Shown piece after piece: positions 36,947-44,437 of a stretch of 64,000 bases of DNA. Under the pieces are notes generated by a model. It was not told where the DNA came from. It made no database searches and worked only from the letters and a program-made list of their open reading frames with translations. The stretch's first letter is position 1; every line of letters begins with the position of its first letter. Source of the DNA: JAAZNF01 sp964561025 (GTDB taxonomy: Bacteria; Myxococcota; B64-G9); contig CAZLNM010000001.1 in NCBI GenBank assembly GCA_964561025.1, positions 79,581 to 143,580 of the forward strand, written 5' to 3'. A program made the position numbers and the translations under genes.

Positions 36947-37429
36947 TCAGTCGTTGAAGAGGTTGTCGATGTCCTCGTCGGTGATCTCGGCGAACGGGGA
37001 GCCGGCGCCCGGCTCCTCGATCTTGCGCATCAACGCGTCGAAGATGGTGGAGAGCTCCACCGACGCCTTCTTCACCCGCAGGCGCACCAGGCCCTGCGAC
37101 GAGCGATTGTCGAAGATCACCACCAGGATCACCCGGCCGCCCACGATCGACTTGTGGATGTGGTCGTGTTCACCCTCCAAAAACAGGGAGGAGAACTCCT
37201 TCTCGCCGATCAGCTTGGCCAGGCCGCCGATGGCCGCCACGTTGCCGGCGGTGAGCGAGGCCAGCGAGGTGGTGTCCATGTTCTCGGAGGCGCCGGCGCT
37301 GGCGATGAGCTGGCCGTTCTTGTCCACCAAAAAGACGACCTTGGCGTTGGACTCGCGGCACAAACGATCACACACGGCGGTGATCTGATTGAACTCCCGC
37401 TCGTACATGACCATCTGAGGACTGACCAT
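36947..37429 (-). CDS. mglB: MglB GTPase-activating Roadblock/LC7 protein
   Basis: 160 residues, one Roadblock domain: YEREFNQITAVCDRL, KVVFLVDKNGQLIASAGA, NMDTTSLASLTAGNVAAIGG, RVILVVIFDNRSSQGLVRLR, and the acidic tail GSPFAEITDEDIDNLF, which matches the Myxococcus MglB tail. MglB dimers activate MglA GTP hydrolysis and confine MglA-GTP to one pole. The start follows GGAGGCTTGC. It is the first gene of the operon behind a good promoter. Confidence 0.97.
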   Translation of the reverse strand: MVSPQMVMYEREFNQITAVCDRLCRESNAKVVFLVDKNGQLIASAGASENMDTTSLASLTAGNVAAIGGLAKLIGEKEFSSLFLEGEHDHIHKSIVGGRVILVVIFDNRSSQGLVRLRVKKASVELSTIFDALMRKIEEPGAGSPFAEITDEDIDNLFND

Positions 37430-37912
37430 GCAAGCCTCCGGGCGTCCCTGGGCGGCGGCGCAACCGGGCCGACCGCATCACGATGTCAACCGTCGAAGGC
37501 CGGACGCTCCGACAGTCGGTGAGGCAAACCGCGGGCCGCACTATATCGCCCACGAAAAAGACGTGTCAAGGAGTTTTCCACGCGGGGTGCAGACCCTCTG
37601 AGCACGGCCGCCAGACCCGGCGTTTGGAGCCGGAAAAACAAACTTGCGAGGGAAAAGCTCAAAATCCAGGTGACGTTCCCTGACAGCGGGTTTTTTCGTT
37701 CTCATCTTTTCTTCGCCTCTGCCTTATCCCCTCTTTTATTAGCGCTTTTCTCGGAAGTGTTTTCTCTCGGGGTACAAGAGGACAGGGCCCCTGGATGCGA
37801 TAATTCACGCCTTGCAAGGGTCGCTTCGAACTTTCTTCGGGGGGAGGGGTGACAACAAACGCCACTTGCGCGTTAAGCAGAATAGATGATGGATATAACC
37901 GAGGAGACGATC
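37430..37912. other. Divergent regulatory region between mglB and the caspase-barrel gene
   Basis: 483 bases without a credible gene; short ORFs here have no family match and no ribosome-binding site. It contains the mglBA promoter (37540-37569), an A+T-richer island at about 37688-37760 with many T runs, and a ribosome-binding GAGGAG at about 37901 for the rightward gene. I could not identify the rightward promoter. Confidence 0.6.
37540..37569 (-). promoter_or_regulatory. Sigma70-type promoter of mglBA
   Basis: On the minus strand: TTGACA (37569-37564), 18-base spacer, TATAGT (37545-37540), 5 of 6 in the -10. The expected start is near 37533, giving a leader of about 104 bases. Confidence 0.7.
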
Positions 37913-39568
37913 ATGACGCGCCTGCTCGCCATCGCCTTGCTGTTGCTCCCGGCCGGATTCGCCCCGGCCGCGCCCGAATCCCCGCCCGCATCGCCGCTCA
38001 AACTCGCGCTCCTGGTGGGGAGCAACCGGCCCGGGCCGGGCCAGGAGGAGCTGCGCTACGCCTTCGCCGACGCCCTGCGGGTCGCCGAGGTGCTCCAGGA
38101 ACTCGGCGGGTTTGCGGCGAACGAGGTGCAAACGCTGCACAACCCCGACCGCGCCAAGCTGCTCGAGGCCCTTTCGGACGTGGCCCGGCGGCTTTCGCAG
38201 GAGCGGGCGCGGGGCAACCCGGCGGTGTTCGTGTTCTACTACTCCGGCCACGCCCGCGCCGGGAGCCTCAACCTGGGCCCGGAGGAGCTCCCCCTCGACG
38301 AGCTCAGGCGCGAGCTTCTCGCCCTACCGGCCGAGGTGACCCTGGTGGTGCTCGACGCCTGCCAGTCGGGGGCGGTGTCGCGCTTGAAGGGGGCCTCGCC
38401 CGCGGCCGACTTCTCCTTCAACTCGGTCCAGGGCCTGGGCTCGAGCGGCGTGGCCATCATGGCCAGCAGCACCGGCAGCGAGCTCAGCCAGGAGTCGGAG
38501 GCGCTGGGGGCGTCGTTCTTCACCCACCACCTCACGGTGGGGCTGCGCGGCGCGGCCGACGTGGACCGCGACGGGCGGGTCACGCTCTCCGAGGCCTACC
38601 GCTACGCCTACCACCGCACCCTGGCCCGGACCGCGGAAACCGCGGTGGGCCGCCAGCACGTCACGCTGGAGAACGACATCAAGGGCCGGGGCGAGCTGGT
38701 CCTCACCGAGCCCGAGCGCTCCGGCTCGCAAATCCGTTTTCCCGAAAGTCTGGCCGGCGACATCCTGATCGAGCGCCAGCCGGCCGGAGTGATCGTGGCG
38801 GAGATCTCCAAGGCCGCCGGCCAGGAGTTCACGCTGGCCCTGCCGGCCGGCGACTTCAGCCTGCTGCTGCGCCGGGGCGGGGAGCTCGGCCGCTGCGAGC
38901 TCTCTCTGCGCCCCGATAGCACCCTGACCTTCGACGGCAGCGGCTGCCGGGCCGTGCCCGTCGAGGAGGTCACGGCCAAGGGCGCGGCCGACGAGGCGGT
39001 ACACGTCTTCGGCCTCGAGCTGGGGGCCGGGGCGCTGTTCGGCCGCTCGGACGGGTACAACCAGCGCCTGACCGACTTCGGTTTCGACGAGGGCATGTTC
39101 TTGTTCAGCCCGACCGTGCAGGCCAGCCTCACCTGGGACTGGAGCCGCTACTGGGGCGTGGGCCTGCGCTTTTCGCTCCTCGAGCAGAACACCTACCAGC
39201 GCGACGTCTCCACCGGCGGCGACTCCCGGCAGCAGGAGTTCTCCTGGGAGAGCTATGGCCTGATGGTGTTCGCGCGCGGGCAGCTCCCGCTGTTCTCGGG
39301 GTGGCTGGTGCCGTACCTGGAGGCGGGAGGGGGGCTGGCGCTGGGCTTCACCCACTACCGCGACGAGGGGGCCGGGGTGGACGACGACGAGTCCTACGCC
39401 GGCTTTCAGCTCGGCTGCGCCGCCGGGCTGCTCATCATGCCCTGGCGTCACTTCGGCTTCTACGGCCAGGCGTCCTTCACCTACGCCCGGGCCATCGAGA
39501 ACCGCCTCGGCGACGGGCACGACAGCGGCGGCTTCGCGTTCGCGCTCGGAATCCGCGGCGCGCTGTAG
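37913..39568 (+). CDS. Exported caspase-like (C14) domain fused to an outer-membrane barrel
   Basis: 551 residues; start chosen at MTRLLAIALL, 6 bases after GAGGAGAC. A signal peptide ends near APAAP. The caspase fold opens LKLALLVGSNRP (29-40); the His is in FYYSGHA (His113) and the Cys in VVLDACQSGA (Cys150), so the catalytic dyad is intact. A small beta region (about 275-345) is followed from about 370 by barrel-like amphipathic strands to the C-terminus (AFALGIRGAL). Caspase-like proteases are usually cytoplasmic or fused to signalling domains; export with a barrel is unusual. It is the first of four tightly spaced genes ending in an ECF sigma/anti-sigma pair. Confidence 0.85.
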   Translation: MTRLLAIALLLLPAGFAPAAPESPPASPLKLALLVGSNRPGPGQEELRYAFADALRVAEVLQELGGFAANEVQTLHNPDRAKLLEALSDVARRLSQERARGNPAVFVFYYSGHARAGSLNLGPEELPLDELRRELLALPAEVTLVVLDACQSGAVSRLKGASPAADFSFNSVQGLGSSGVAIMASSTGSELSQESEALGASFFTHHLTVGLRGAADVDRDGRVTLSEAYRYAYHRTLARTAETAVGRQHVTLENDIKGRGELVLTEPERSGSQIRFPESLAGDILIERQPAGVIVAEISKAAGQEFTLALPAGDFSLLLRRGGELGRCELSLRPDSTLTFDGSGCRAVPVEEVTAKGAADEAVHVFGLELGAGALFGRSDGYNQRLTDFGFDEGMFLFSPTVQASLTWDWSRYWGVGLRFSLLEQNTYQRDVSTGGDSRQQEFSWESYGLMVFARGQLPLFSGWLVPYLEAGGGLALGFTHYRDEGAGVDDDESYAGFQLGCAAGLLIMPWRHFGFYGQASFTYARAIENRLGDGHDSGGFAFALGIRGAL

Positions 39569-39600
39569 CCGCCACCGAATACAATGAGAGGAGAATGGCC

Positions 39601-40725
39601 ATGAAAACGAATCGCTCGCCGAGAAAGAACCCGTCCCCGCGCCCGTCCGTCGTCGCCACGGCCTTGATGGCCTGCGGGCTGGTCGCCGGCGGCTGGGGGA
39701 GCTGCGAGCCGTCGCTCAACCAGGATCCCAGTTTCGACCTGTGGTGCGGCGAGTCCCTGTGCGCCTGGCGCACCGACGCCGGGGCGGTCCGGCGCGTGCC
39801 CACCTGGCACGAGCACGACTACGGGGTGGAGCTTGTGGGCGACCCGGCCGGCATCTCGCAGCTCATCAGCGAGCGCGTGCGCTGCTTCCGCTTCGAGACC
39901 CTGGCCGAGGTCGAGGGCAACGCCTCGGTGGTGCTGGGCATGGACTTCGAGGACGACGGCACCGAGGAGTACTTCGCGCCGGTGCCGGGCAACGACTGGG
40001 CCGCGGTGATGTACACGGTCCGGGCGCCGACCTGGTACACCAAGGTCCGCTTCTCGCTGCGAAAGACCGGCCCGGGGCAGGCCCGCCTGGCCCACCTGCG
40101 CATCAGCGACCCCGGCGATTGCTCCGGCGCGCCGCTGCCCCTCGACCAGCGGCCGCTGGGCGCCACCTGCGAGCACGACGGCCAGTGCGCCTCCGGGGTG
40201 TGCGGCCCGAGCGGCTTTCCCTACCGCAACGCCGACGATCTGTACCTGACGTGCGGAGAGTGCCAGCAGGAGGCGGACTGCGCCGGCGATACCTGCGGCC
40301 TTGTGCCCGACGAATTCGGCCTGCACGCCGCCTGCGTCCCGGAGGGTTCGCGCCACTTGGGCGAACGCTGCCTACAGGACCGCGAGTGCGCAAGCGGGGT
40401 GTGCTGTAGCGAGGTGTGCTCGAGCTGCTGCGATTTAGTTGCCTGCCCGGACGGCCTACTCTGCACCCTGGCCGAATGGCCCGCCGAACAAAATCGACTG
40501 TGGCAGCCCCGGCCGTGGCAGTGCGCCCCCGGCCAGGGGCGTGCCGAGAGCGGCGCCGTCTGCCTGCGTGACGAGGACTGCCAGAGCCGGCGCTGCGAAG
40601 GGTCCGGCGCGCTCGCCCTGTGCTGGTACGACGGGCGCCCCTGCCAGAGCGACGGCGACTGCCCGCCCGACCACGCCAGCGGCGACTGCGTCGCGCTCGG
40701 CGTGTCCGACGGGCGCTGCCAGTAG
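39601..40725 (+). CDS. Cys-rich surface lipoprotein-like protein
   Basis: 374 residues from the ATG at 39601, about 8 bases after AGGAG; an ATG at 39595 is too close to it. A signal-like segment (ATALMACGLVAGGWGSC) could end at a lipid-modified Cys. Residues up to about 175 form a beta-rich domain (FRFETLAEVEGNASVVLGMDF, WYTKVRFSLRKTG), as in carbohydrate-binding-like modules. The rest has repeated Cys motifs of the C-x-D-x-x-CASGVC type (e.g. CEHDGQCASGVCG, CLQDRECASGVCC, CQSDGDCPPDH), common in Myxococcota surface proteins. It lies 32 bases after the caspase-barrel gene and 11 bases before the sigma factor. Confidence 0.75.
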   Translation: MKTNRSPRKNPSPRPSVVATALMACGLVAGGWGSCEPSLNQDPSFDLWCGESLCAWRTDAGAVRRVPTWHEHDYGVELVGDPAGISQLISERVRCFRFETLAEVEGNASVVLGMDFEDDGTEEYFAPVPGNDWAAVMYTVRAPTWYTKVRFSLRKTGPGQARLAHLRISDPGDCSGAPLPLDQRPLGATCEHDGQCASGVCGPSGFPYRNADDLYLTCGECQQEADCAGDTCGLVPDEFGLHAACVPEGSRHLGERCLQDRECASGVCCSEVCSSCCDLVACPDGLLCTLAEWPAEQNRLWQPRPWQCAPGQGRAESGAVCLRDEDCQSRRCEGSGALALCWYDGRPCQSDGDCPPDHASGDCVALGVSDGRCQ

Positions 40726-40736
40726 CCGGAGGGGGC

Positions 40737-41210
40737 GTGGAGATCTACCACCGATACGCCCCGGCGCTGCTGCGGAAAGGGCAGCGCATCCTGGGCAACC
40801 GTCAGGACGCGGAGGACGTCGTGCACGGGATATTCGTCGAGCTCTTGTCGCGCGGCGTGACCGAAGCGGACCTGCCGTACCTGTACCGCGCGGTGACCAA
40901 CCGCTGCGTGAGCCTGCTGCGCGATCGGGGAACCCGGGCGCGCCTGCGCGAGCGGTACGACGAGAGCCTGCGCGGCCCGGCGCGCACCCGCTGCGACGAG
41001 ATGGTGATCGGGCTGGACCTTCTGGAGAGGCTCGCCGAGCGCCTGGGTCAGCGGGACCTGGAGGTCCTGGTGTGCCGCTACTTCGACGATCTGACGCAGG
41101 AGGAGATCGCGCACACCCTCGCGCTCAGCCGCAAGACCGTGACCAAGCGCCTGGCCCGCATCCAGGAGACGGTGCGGGCGTTGGCCGCCACGAGCGGGGT
41201 GAGGCCATGA
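40737..41210 (+). CDS. ECF-type RNA polymerase sigma factor
   Basis: 157 residues from the GTG at 40737, which follows GGAGGGGG; longer frames overlap the preceding gene without need. Region 2: IYHRYAPALLRKGQRIL, NRQDAEDVVHGIFVELL, YLYRAVTNRCVSLLRDR. Region 4: DLEVLVCRYFDDLTQEEIAHTL with the helix-turn-helix ALSRKTVTKRLARIQE. Lacks region 3, as ECF factors do. Its TGA overlaps the ATG of the anti-sigma gene (ATGA). It probably reads a signal from the two surface proteins encoded upstream (inference). Confidence 0.9.
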   Translation: MEIYHRYAPALLRKGQRILGNRQDAEDVVHGIFVELLSRGVTEADLPYLYRAVTNRCVSLLRDRGTRARLRERYDESLRGPARTRCDEMVIGLDLLERLAERLGQRDLEVLVCRYFDDLTQEEIAHTLALSRKTVTKRLARIQETVRALAATSGVRP

Positions 41211-41887
41211 AACTCGAATGTGTCGGCGAACCCGTGTCCTGGCTCCGCCTGGAGCGTTTCGCCCTCGGCGAGCTACCGGCCGAGGAGCGCTCTCTGGTGC
41301 GCGATCACCTGGAGCGCTGCCCCGCCTGCCAGGCCTGCCTGGAGGTCATCCGGGCCGAGCCCGCGCCCGTTCTGCGCCCGCTCCCCTCCCCCACCCCGGC
41401 GCCCGCGCGGCGCGGCTTCGTGTGGCTCGGGGCCGCGGCGGCAGCGCTGGCCTCGGCGCTACTGGTCATGCTGCTGTGGCCGGCCGCGCCGACAGAGCGG
41501 GGCGCGCTGCCTGCGCGGATGACGGTCAAGGGCGGAGAGCTGGCGGTGGTCCTTGTGCGGGAACGCGGCGGCGCCGTTCAGCGGGACCCGGGGGTCTTCG
41601 CGCCCGGCGATCGCTTCAAGGCGCTGCTCACCTGCCCGCCGCCCGGCGAGCCCGCGGTCGAACTCGTGGTCATCCAGGGAGGCGAGGTGTTCTTTCCCCT
41701 TCCGCTCCAGCGGCTCGCCTGCGGCAACGAGGTGGCCCTGCCGGGCGCGTTCTCCCTCGACGGCGACGAGGAGGCCCTGGTGTGCCTGGTGGTCGGCGAT
41801 CCTCTACCGCGCCGGAGCCTCGCCCGCGATGCGCTGCCCGCCTCGCGGACGGTGTGCGCCCGCCTTCGCCCCGCGGCCGCAGACTGA
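41207..41887 (+). CDS. Zinc-finger anti-sigma factor, membrane-anchored
   Basis: 226 residues. An N-terminal zinc-binding anti-sigma domain has LERFALGELPAEE then H34-x3-C38-x2-C41 (DHLERCPACQAC). A Pro-rich linker, a membrane helix at 71-90 and an extracytoplasmic beta-rich domain follow (MTVKGGELAVVLVRERGG, GDRFKALLTCPP, LVVIQGGEVFFPLPLQRLACG), with two or three Cys. The layout fits a transmembrane anti-sigma that releases its ECF partner on an envelope signal. Coupled to the sigma gene by ATGA. Confidence 0.88.
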   Translation: MKLECVGEPVSWLRLERFALGELPAEERSLVRDHLERCPACQACLEVIRAEPAPVLRPLPSPTPAPARRGFVWLGAAAAALASALLVMLLWPAAPTERGALPARMTVKGGELAVVLVRERGGAVQRDPGVFAPGDRFKALLTCPPPGEPAVELVVIQGGEVFFPLPLQRLACGNEVALPGAFSLDGDEEALVCLVVGDPLPRRSLARDALPASRTVCARLRPAAAD

Positions 41888-41888
41888 A

Positions 41889-42788
41889 TCAACCCACGAA
41901 ATACCCGACCGCCAGCAACAGGTCGGTGCCCAGCACCACGATCACATTGGCAGCGAGCCCCGGCACCATGGCCGCGACGTCCTTGCCGAAGAACAGCGCC
42001 TGGCGCACCGCGATGGCCGCGATGGGCATGGTGAGCAGGCTGATGGCCACCATCCCCGGGAAGAACCCCGCGATCACCCCGGCGGCGATCCACAGGTACA
42101 TGACGGCCAGGGCGGCGGTGTACAGGCGAGCCGCCTTGCCGTGGCCGAGCACGATGACCAGGTGCCGGCGCCCGGCGCTGCGGTCGGCCTCCGCGTCGGG
42201 AAACTCGTTGAGGAACAAGAGCAACGCGGTGAGGATCCCGGGCGGCACCGACAGCAACACCGCCTCATAGGTGAACCGGCCCGCCATGGCGAAGTAGGCG
42301 CCCAGTACCACGAAGCTCCCCAGGCAGATCCCCGCCGTGAGTTCCCCGAGCATGAAACGGGCCAGGTGGGTGGTGTAGAACACCGTGGCCAGCCCGCCGA
42401 TGACGATGAGCACGAAGAGCTCCGGCCCCGAGGTCAGCGCCAGGTAGACGCCGATGGCGAGGGCGGCGAGCAACGTCCCGACCGCCGCGGCGTACACGGC
42501 CCGGGGCGTGTTCAGGCCGGCCTGCAGGGTGCCGCTGCCGCCGGAGAACGGCGTGCGCTGAGTACGAAAGTCGATGCCGGTGCGGTGGTCGGAGTGCTCG
42601 TTGAAGAGGTTCACCGCCACGTGCGCGAGCAGCGTGCCCAACATGCACAAGAGCAAACGCGGCACGTCCAGCACCCCGTCGCGCCAGGCCAGAGCGCCGC
42701 CCACCAGGCACAACAGCACGGGCAAAACGAGAAACGGCGCGCGGACCTGGTTGAGCCACACCTTCAAGCGAGACGGCGCCTGGTTCAT
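41889..42788 (-). CDS. UbiA-family prenyltransferase (MenA-like)
   Basis: 299 residues with about eight or nine membrane helices. The first Asp-rich motif is NLFNEHSDHRTGID (N-x-x-x-D-x-x-x-x-x-D), the second NEFPDAEADRSAGRR. These bind the prenyl diphosphate and Mg2+. The sequence is most like MenA/UbiA-type enzymes that prenylate quinone precursors or chlorophyll-like acceptors; the acceptor is not determined and no menaquinone gene is nearby. Preceded by AGGAGG and a promoter at 42815-42842; it converges on the anti-sigma gene with only one base between the stops. Confidence 0.88.
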   Translation of the reverse strand: MNQAPSRLKVWLNQVRAPFLVLPVLLCLVGGALAWRDGVLDVPRLLLCMLGTLLAHVAVNLFNEHSDHRTGIDFRTQRTPFSGGSGTLQAGLNTPRAVYAAAVGTLLAALAIGVYLALTSGPELFVLIVIGGLATVFYTTHLARFMLGELTAGICLGSFVVLGAYFAMAGRFTYEAVLLSVPPGILTALLLFLNEFPDAEADRSAGRRHLVIVLGHGKAARLYTAALAVMYLWIAAGVIAGFFPGMVAISLLTMPIAAIAVRQALFFGKDVAAMVPGLAANVIVVLGTDLLLAVGYFVG

Positions 42789-42814
42789 GAAGGCCTCCTG
42801 AAAAGACCGGCTGC

Positions 42815-42842
42815 ATTCTAATCAACCCGGGCGGTCGGTCAA
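42815..42842 (-). promoter_or_regulatory. Sigma70-type promoter of the prenyltransferase gene
   Basis: On the minus strand: TTGACC (42842-42837), 16-base spacer, TAGAAT (42820-42815). It gives a leader of about 20 bases with a strong ribosome-binding site. Confidence 0.6.
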
Positions 42843-42885
42843 GCAGCCGCGCCTCCGGCCACCCGTTCGCGGCGCGCAAACCCCT

Positions 42886-42913
42886 TTGACATCCCCGCCA
42901 CCGAAGGTACACT
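42886..42913 (+). promoter_or_regulatory. Promoter of the M23 peptidase gene, start at the ATG
   Basis: TTGACA (42886-42891), 16-base spacer, TACACT (42908-42913). The expected first base, 6-7 bases after the -10, is at 42919-42920, which is the A of the ATG. There is no ribosome-binding site (only C residues precede the ATG), so the message is probably leaderless. Confidence 0.65.
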
Positions 42914-42919
42914 CCCCCC

Positions 42920-44437
42920 ATGGAGCCGTTCCGCTCGCAACGATCGCGCCGCGTGCTGGGAAAGAAGTTCAAGCCCGGCTGGCCGCTGCTGGTCGGCATC
43001 CTGCTGCTCGTCAACGGCTACCTGTTCTTCATCCGCGGGCTGCCCGGCGGCGAGAAATCCGGCGGAGAGAAGCTCGATGGTGGAACGCCGGTCCCGCCCC
43101 CGGCCGCGGCCATGCGGCCTGCGGAGCCGGCCGGCGCGTCCGCCCCGAACGAGAGGTTCCAAAGCGCCCTGGGAGAGATGCGGGGCGTGGCCGGGATACG
43201 CCTCCCGGCGAACGATCCGGCCCCGAAGGCTTCCCGCTCGACAGAGCGCTTCGACCTCGAGGCCGCCGCCGGCGTGGCCGGTCTGCGCGCGCTCTCGGAC
43301 TGGTGCCAGAAGCTCGAGGGCCGCCTGGAACAGAACGAGAGCCTGTCGTTTGCCATGCAGCGCGAGGGCGTGGAGCCGGCCATCCGCGACGCCGTGGTGG
43401 CCGGGCTGCGCTCGGTGCTGGACTTTCGCCGCTGCCGGGAGGGCGACGGTTTCACCCTGTGGAAGACCCCGCGCGGAAAGCTCTTGCGCTTCGCCTACCA
43501 GCCGGCGCGCCAGCCCGAGGTGAGCTTCCTCTTGGAGCGACGGGGGGGAAAACTCTCCAGCCGGCGCGAGGTGGAGCGGCTGGAGGTCTCGATCGAGCCC
43601 ATCGCCATCCAGGTCGAGGGCTCCCTGTACCAGTCGCTCGAGGCGGCCGGCGAGCGGCCGGCGCTGGTGATGCTGATCGTGGACATCTTCGCCTGGGACA
43701 TCGACTTCTACACCGACACCCGGCGCGGCGACGTCATCCGCCTGCTGGTGGAGAAGCACCGCCTGGACGGGAAGTTCCTGCGCTACGGCCGCATCCTGGC
43801 CGCCGAGTACCGCGGCTTCGTGGGGGTGCACCGGGCCTTCCGCTTCGCAGTAAAAGACGGCGAGGACGGCTACTTCGACGAAGACGGCGGCTCGCTGCGC
43901 AAGGCCTTCCTCAAGTCGCCGCTCAAGTTCGTGCGCATCACCTCGGGGTACGGCCAGCGCGTGCACCCCATCCTGGGCTACTCGGCCATGCACGCCGGCA
44001 TCGACTTCGGCGCGCCGGTGGGCACCCCGATCTGGGCCCCCGCGGACGGCACGGTGCTGTTCGCCGGTTACAAGGGGGCCAACGGCAACCTGGTCACGCT
44101 GCGCCACGCCAACGGCTACGAGACCGCCTTCGCTCACCTGCAGGCCATCGCCCGCGAGGTGCGCCCCGGCGGGCGGGTGCGCCAGAAGCAGGTCATCGGC
44201 TGGGTGGGCAACACCGGCATGTCCACCGGCCCGCACCTGCACTACGCCATGCGCAAGAACGGCGCGCTCATCAATCCGCTGACGCAGAAGTTCCCGCCGG
44301 CCGATCCGGTCCCCCCCGCGCGCCTGGCCGAGTACCGCAAGACCATCGCGCCGATCCTCGATCGCCTCAAGTCCATCCCGCTGCCGCTCGACGCAGGCGC
44401 CGAGCGCGCGGCCCAGCCAGACAAGGCCTCGGGATGA
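42920..44437 (+). CDS. Membrane-anchored M23 peptidase (LytM-type murein endopeptidase)
   Basis: 505 residues. A basic N-terminus and one membrane helix (about 20-38) anchor a periplasmic protein. An OapA/LysM-like middle region (FRRCREGDGFTLWKTPRGKL, RGDVIRLLVEKHRLDG) precedes the catalytic M23 domain: ITSGYGQRVHPILGYSAMHAGIDFG, with HxxxD zinc ligands, and TGPHLHYAM with HxH. It should cut peptide crosslinks in peptidoglycan or activate amidases. The TGA overlaps the ATG of the hexosaminidase gene (ATGA), pairing two wall-degrading enzymes. Confidence 0.93.
   Translation: MEPFRSQRSRRVLGKKFKPGWPLLVGILLLVNGYLFFIRGLPGGEKSGGEKLDGGTPVPPPAAAMRPAEPAGASAPNERFQSALGEMRGVAGIRLPANDPAPKASRSTERFDLEAAAGVAGLRALSDWCQKLEGRLEQNESLSFAMQREGVEPAIRDAVVAGLRSVLDFRRCREGDGFTLWKTPRGKLLRFAYQPARQPEVSFLLERRGGKLSSRREVERLEVSIEPIAIQVEGSLYQSLEAAGERPALVMLIVDIFAWDIDFYTDTRRGDVIRLLVEKHRLDGKFLRYGRILAAEYRGFVGVHRAFRFAVKDGEDGYFDEDGGSLRKAFLKSPLKFVRITSGYGQRVHPILGYSAMHAGIDFGAPVGTPIWAPADGTVLFAGYKGANGNLVTLRHANGYETAFAHLQAIAREVRPGGRVRQKQVIGWVGNTGMSTGPHLHYAMRKNGALINPLTQKFPPADPVPPARLAEYRKTIAPILDRLKSIPLPLDAGAERAAQPDKASG

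Noticed and set aside
37483..37865. Small ORFs in the mglB/caspase intergenic region
   Set aside because: They overlap the mglBA promoter and an A+T-richer island, lack ribosome-binding sites and have no conserved-looking sequence.
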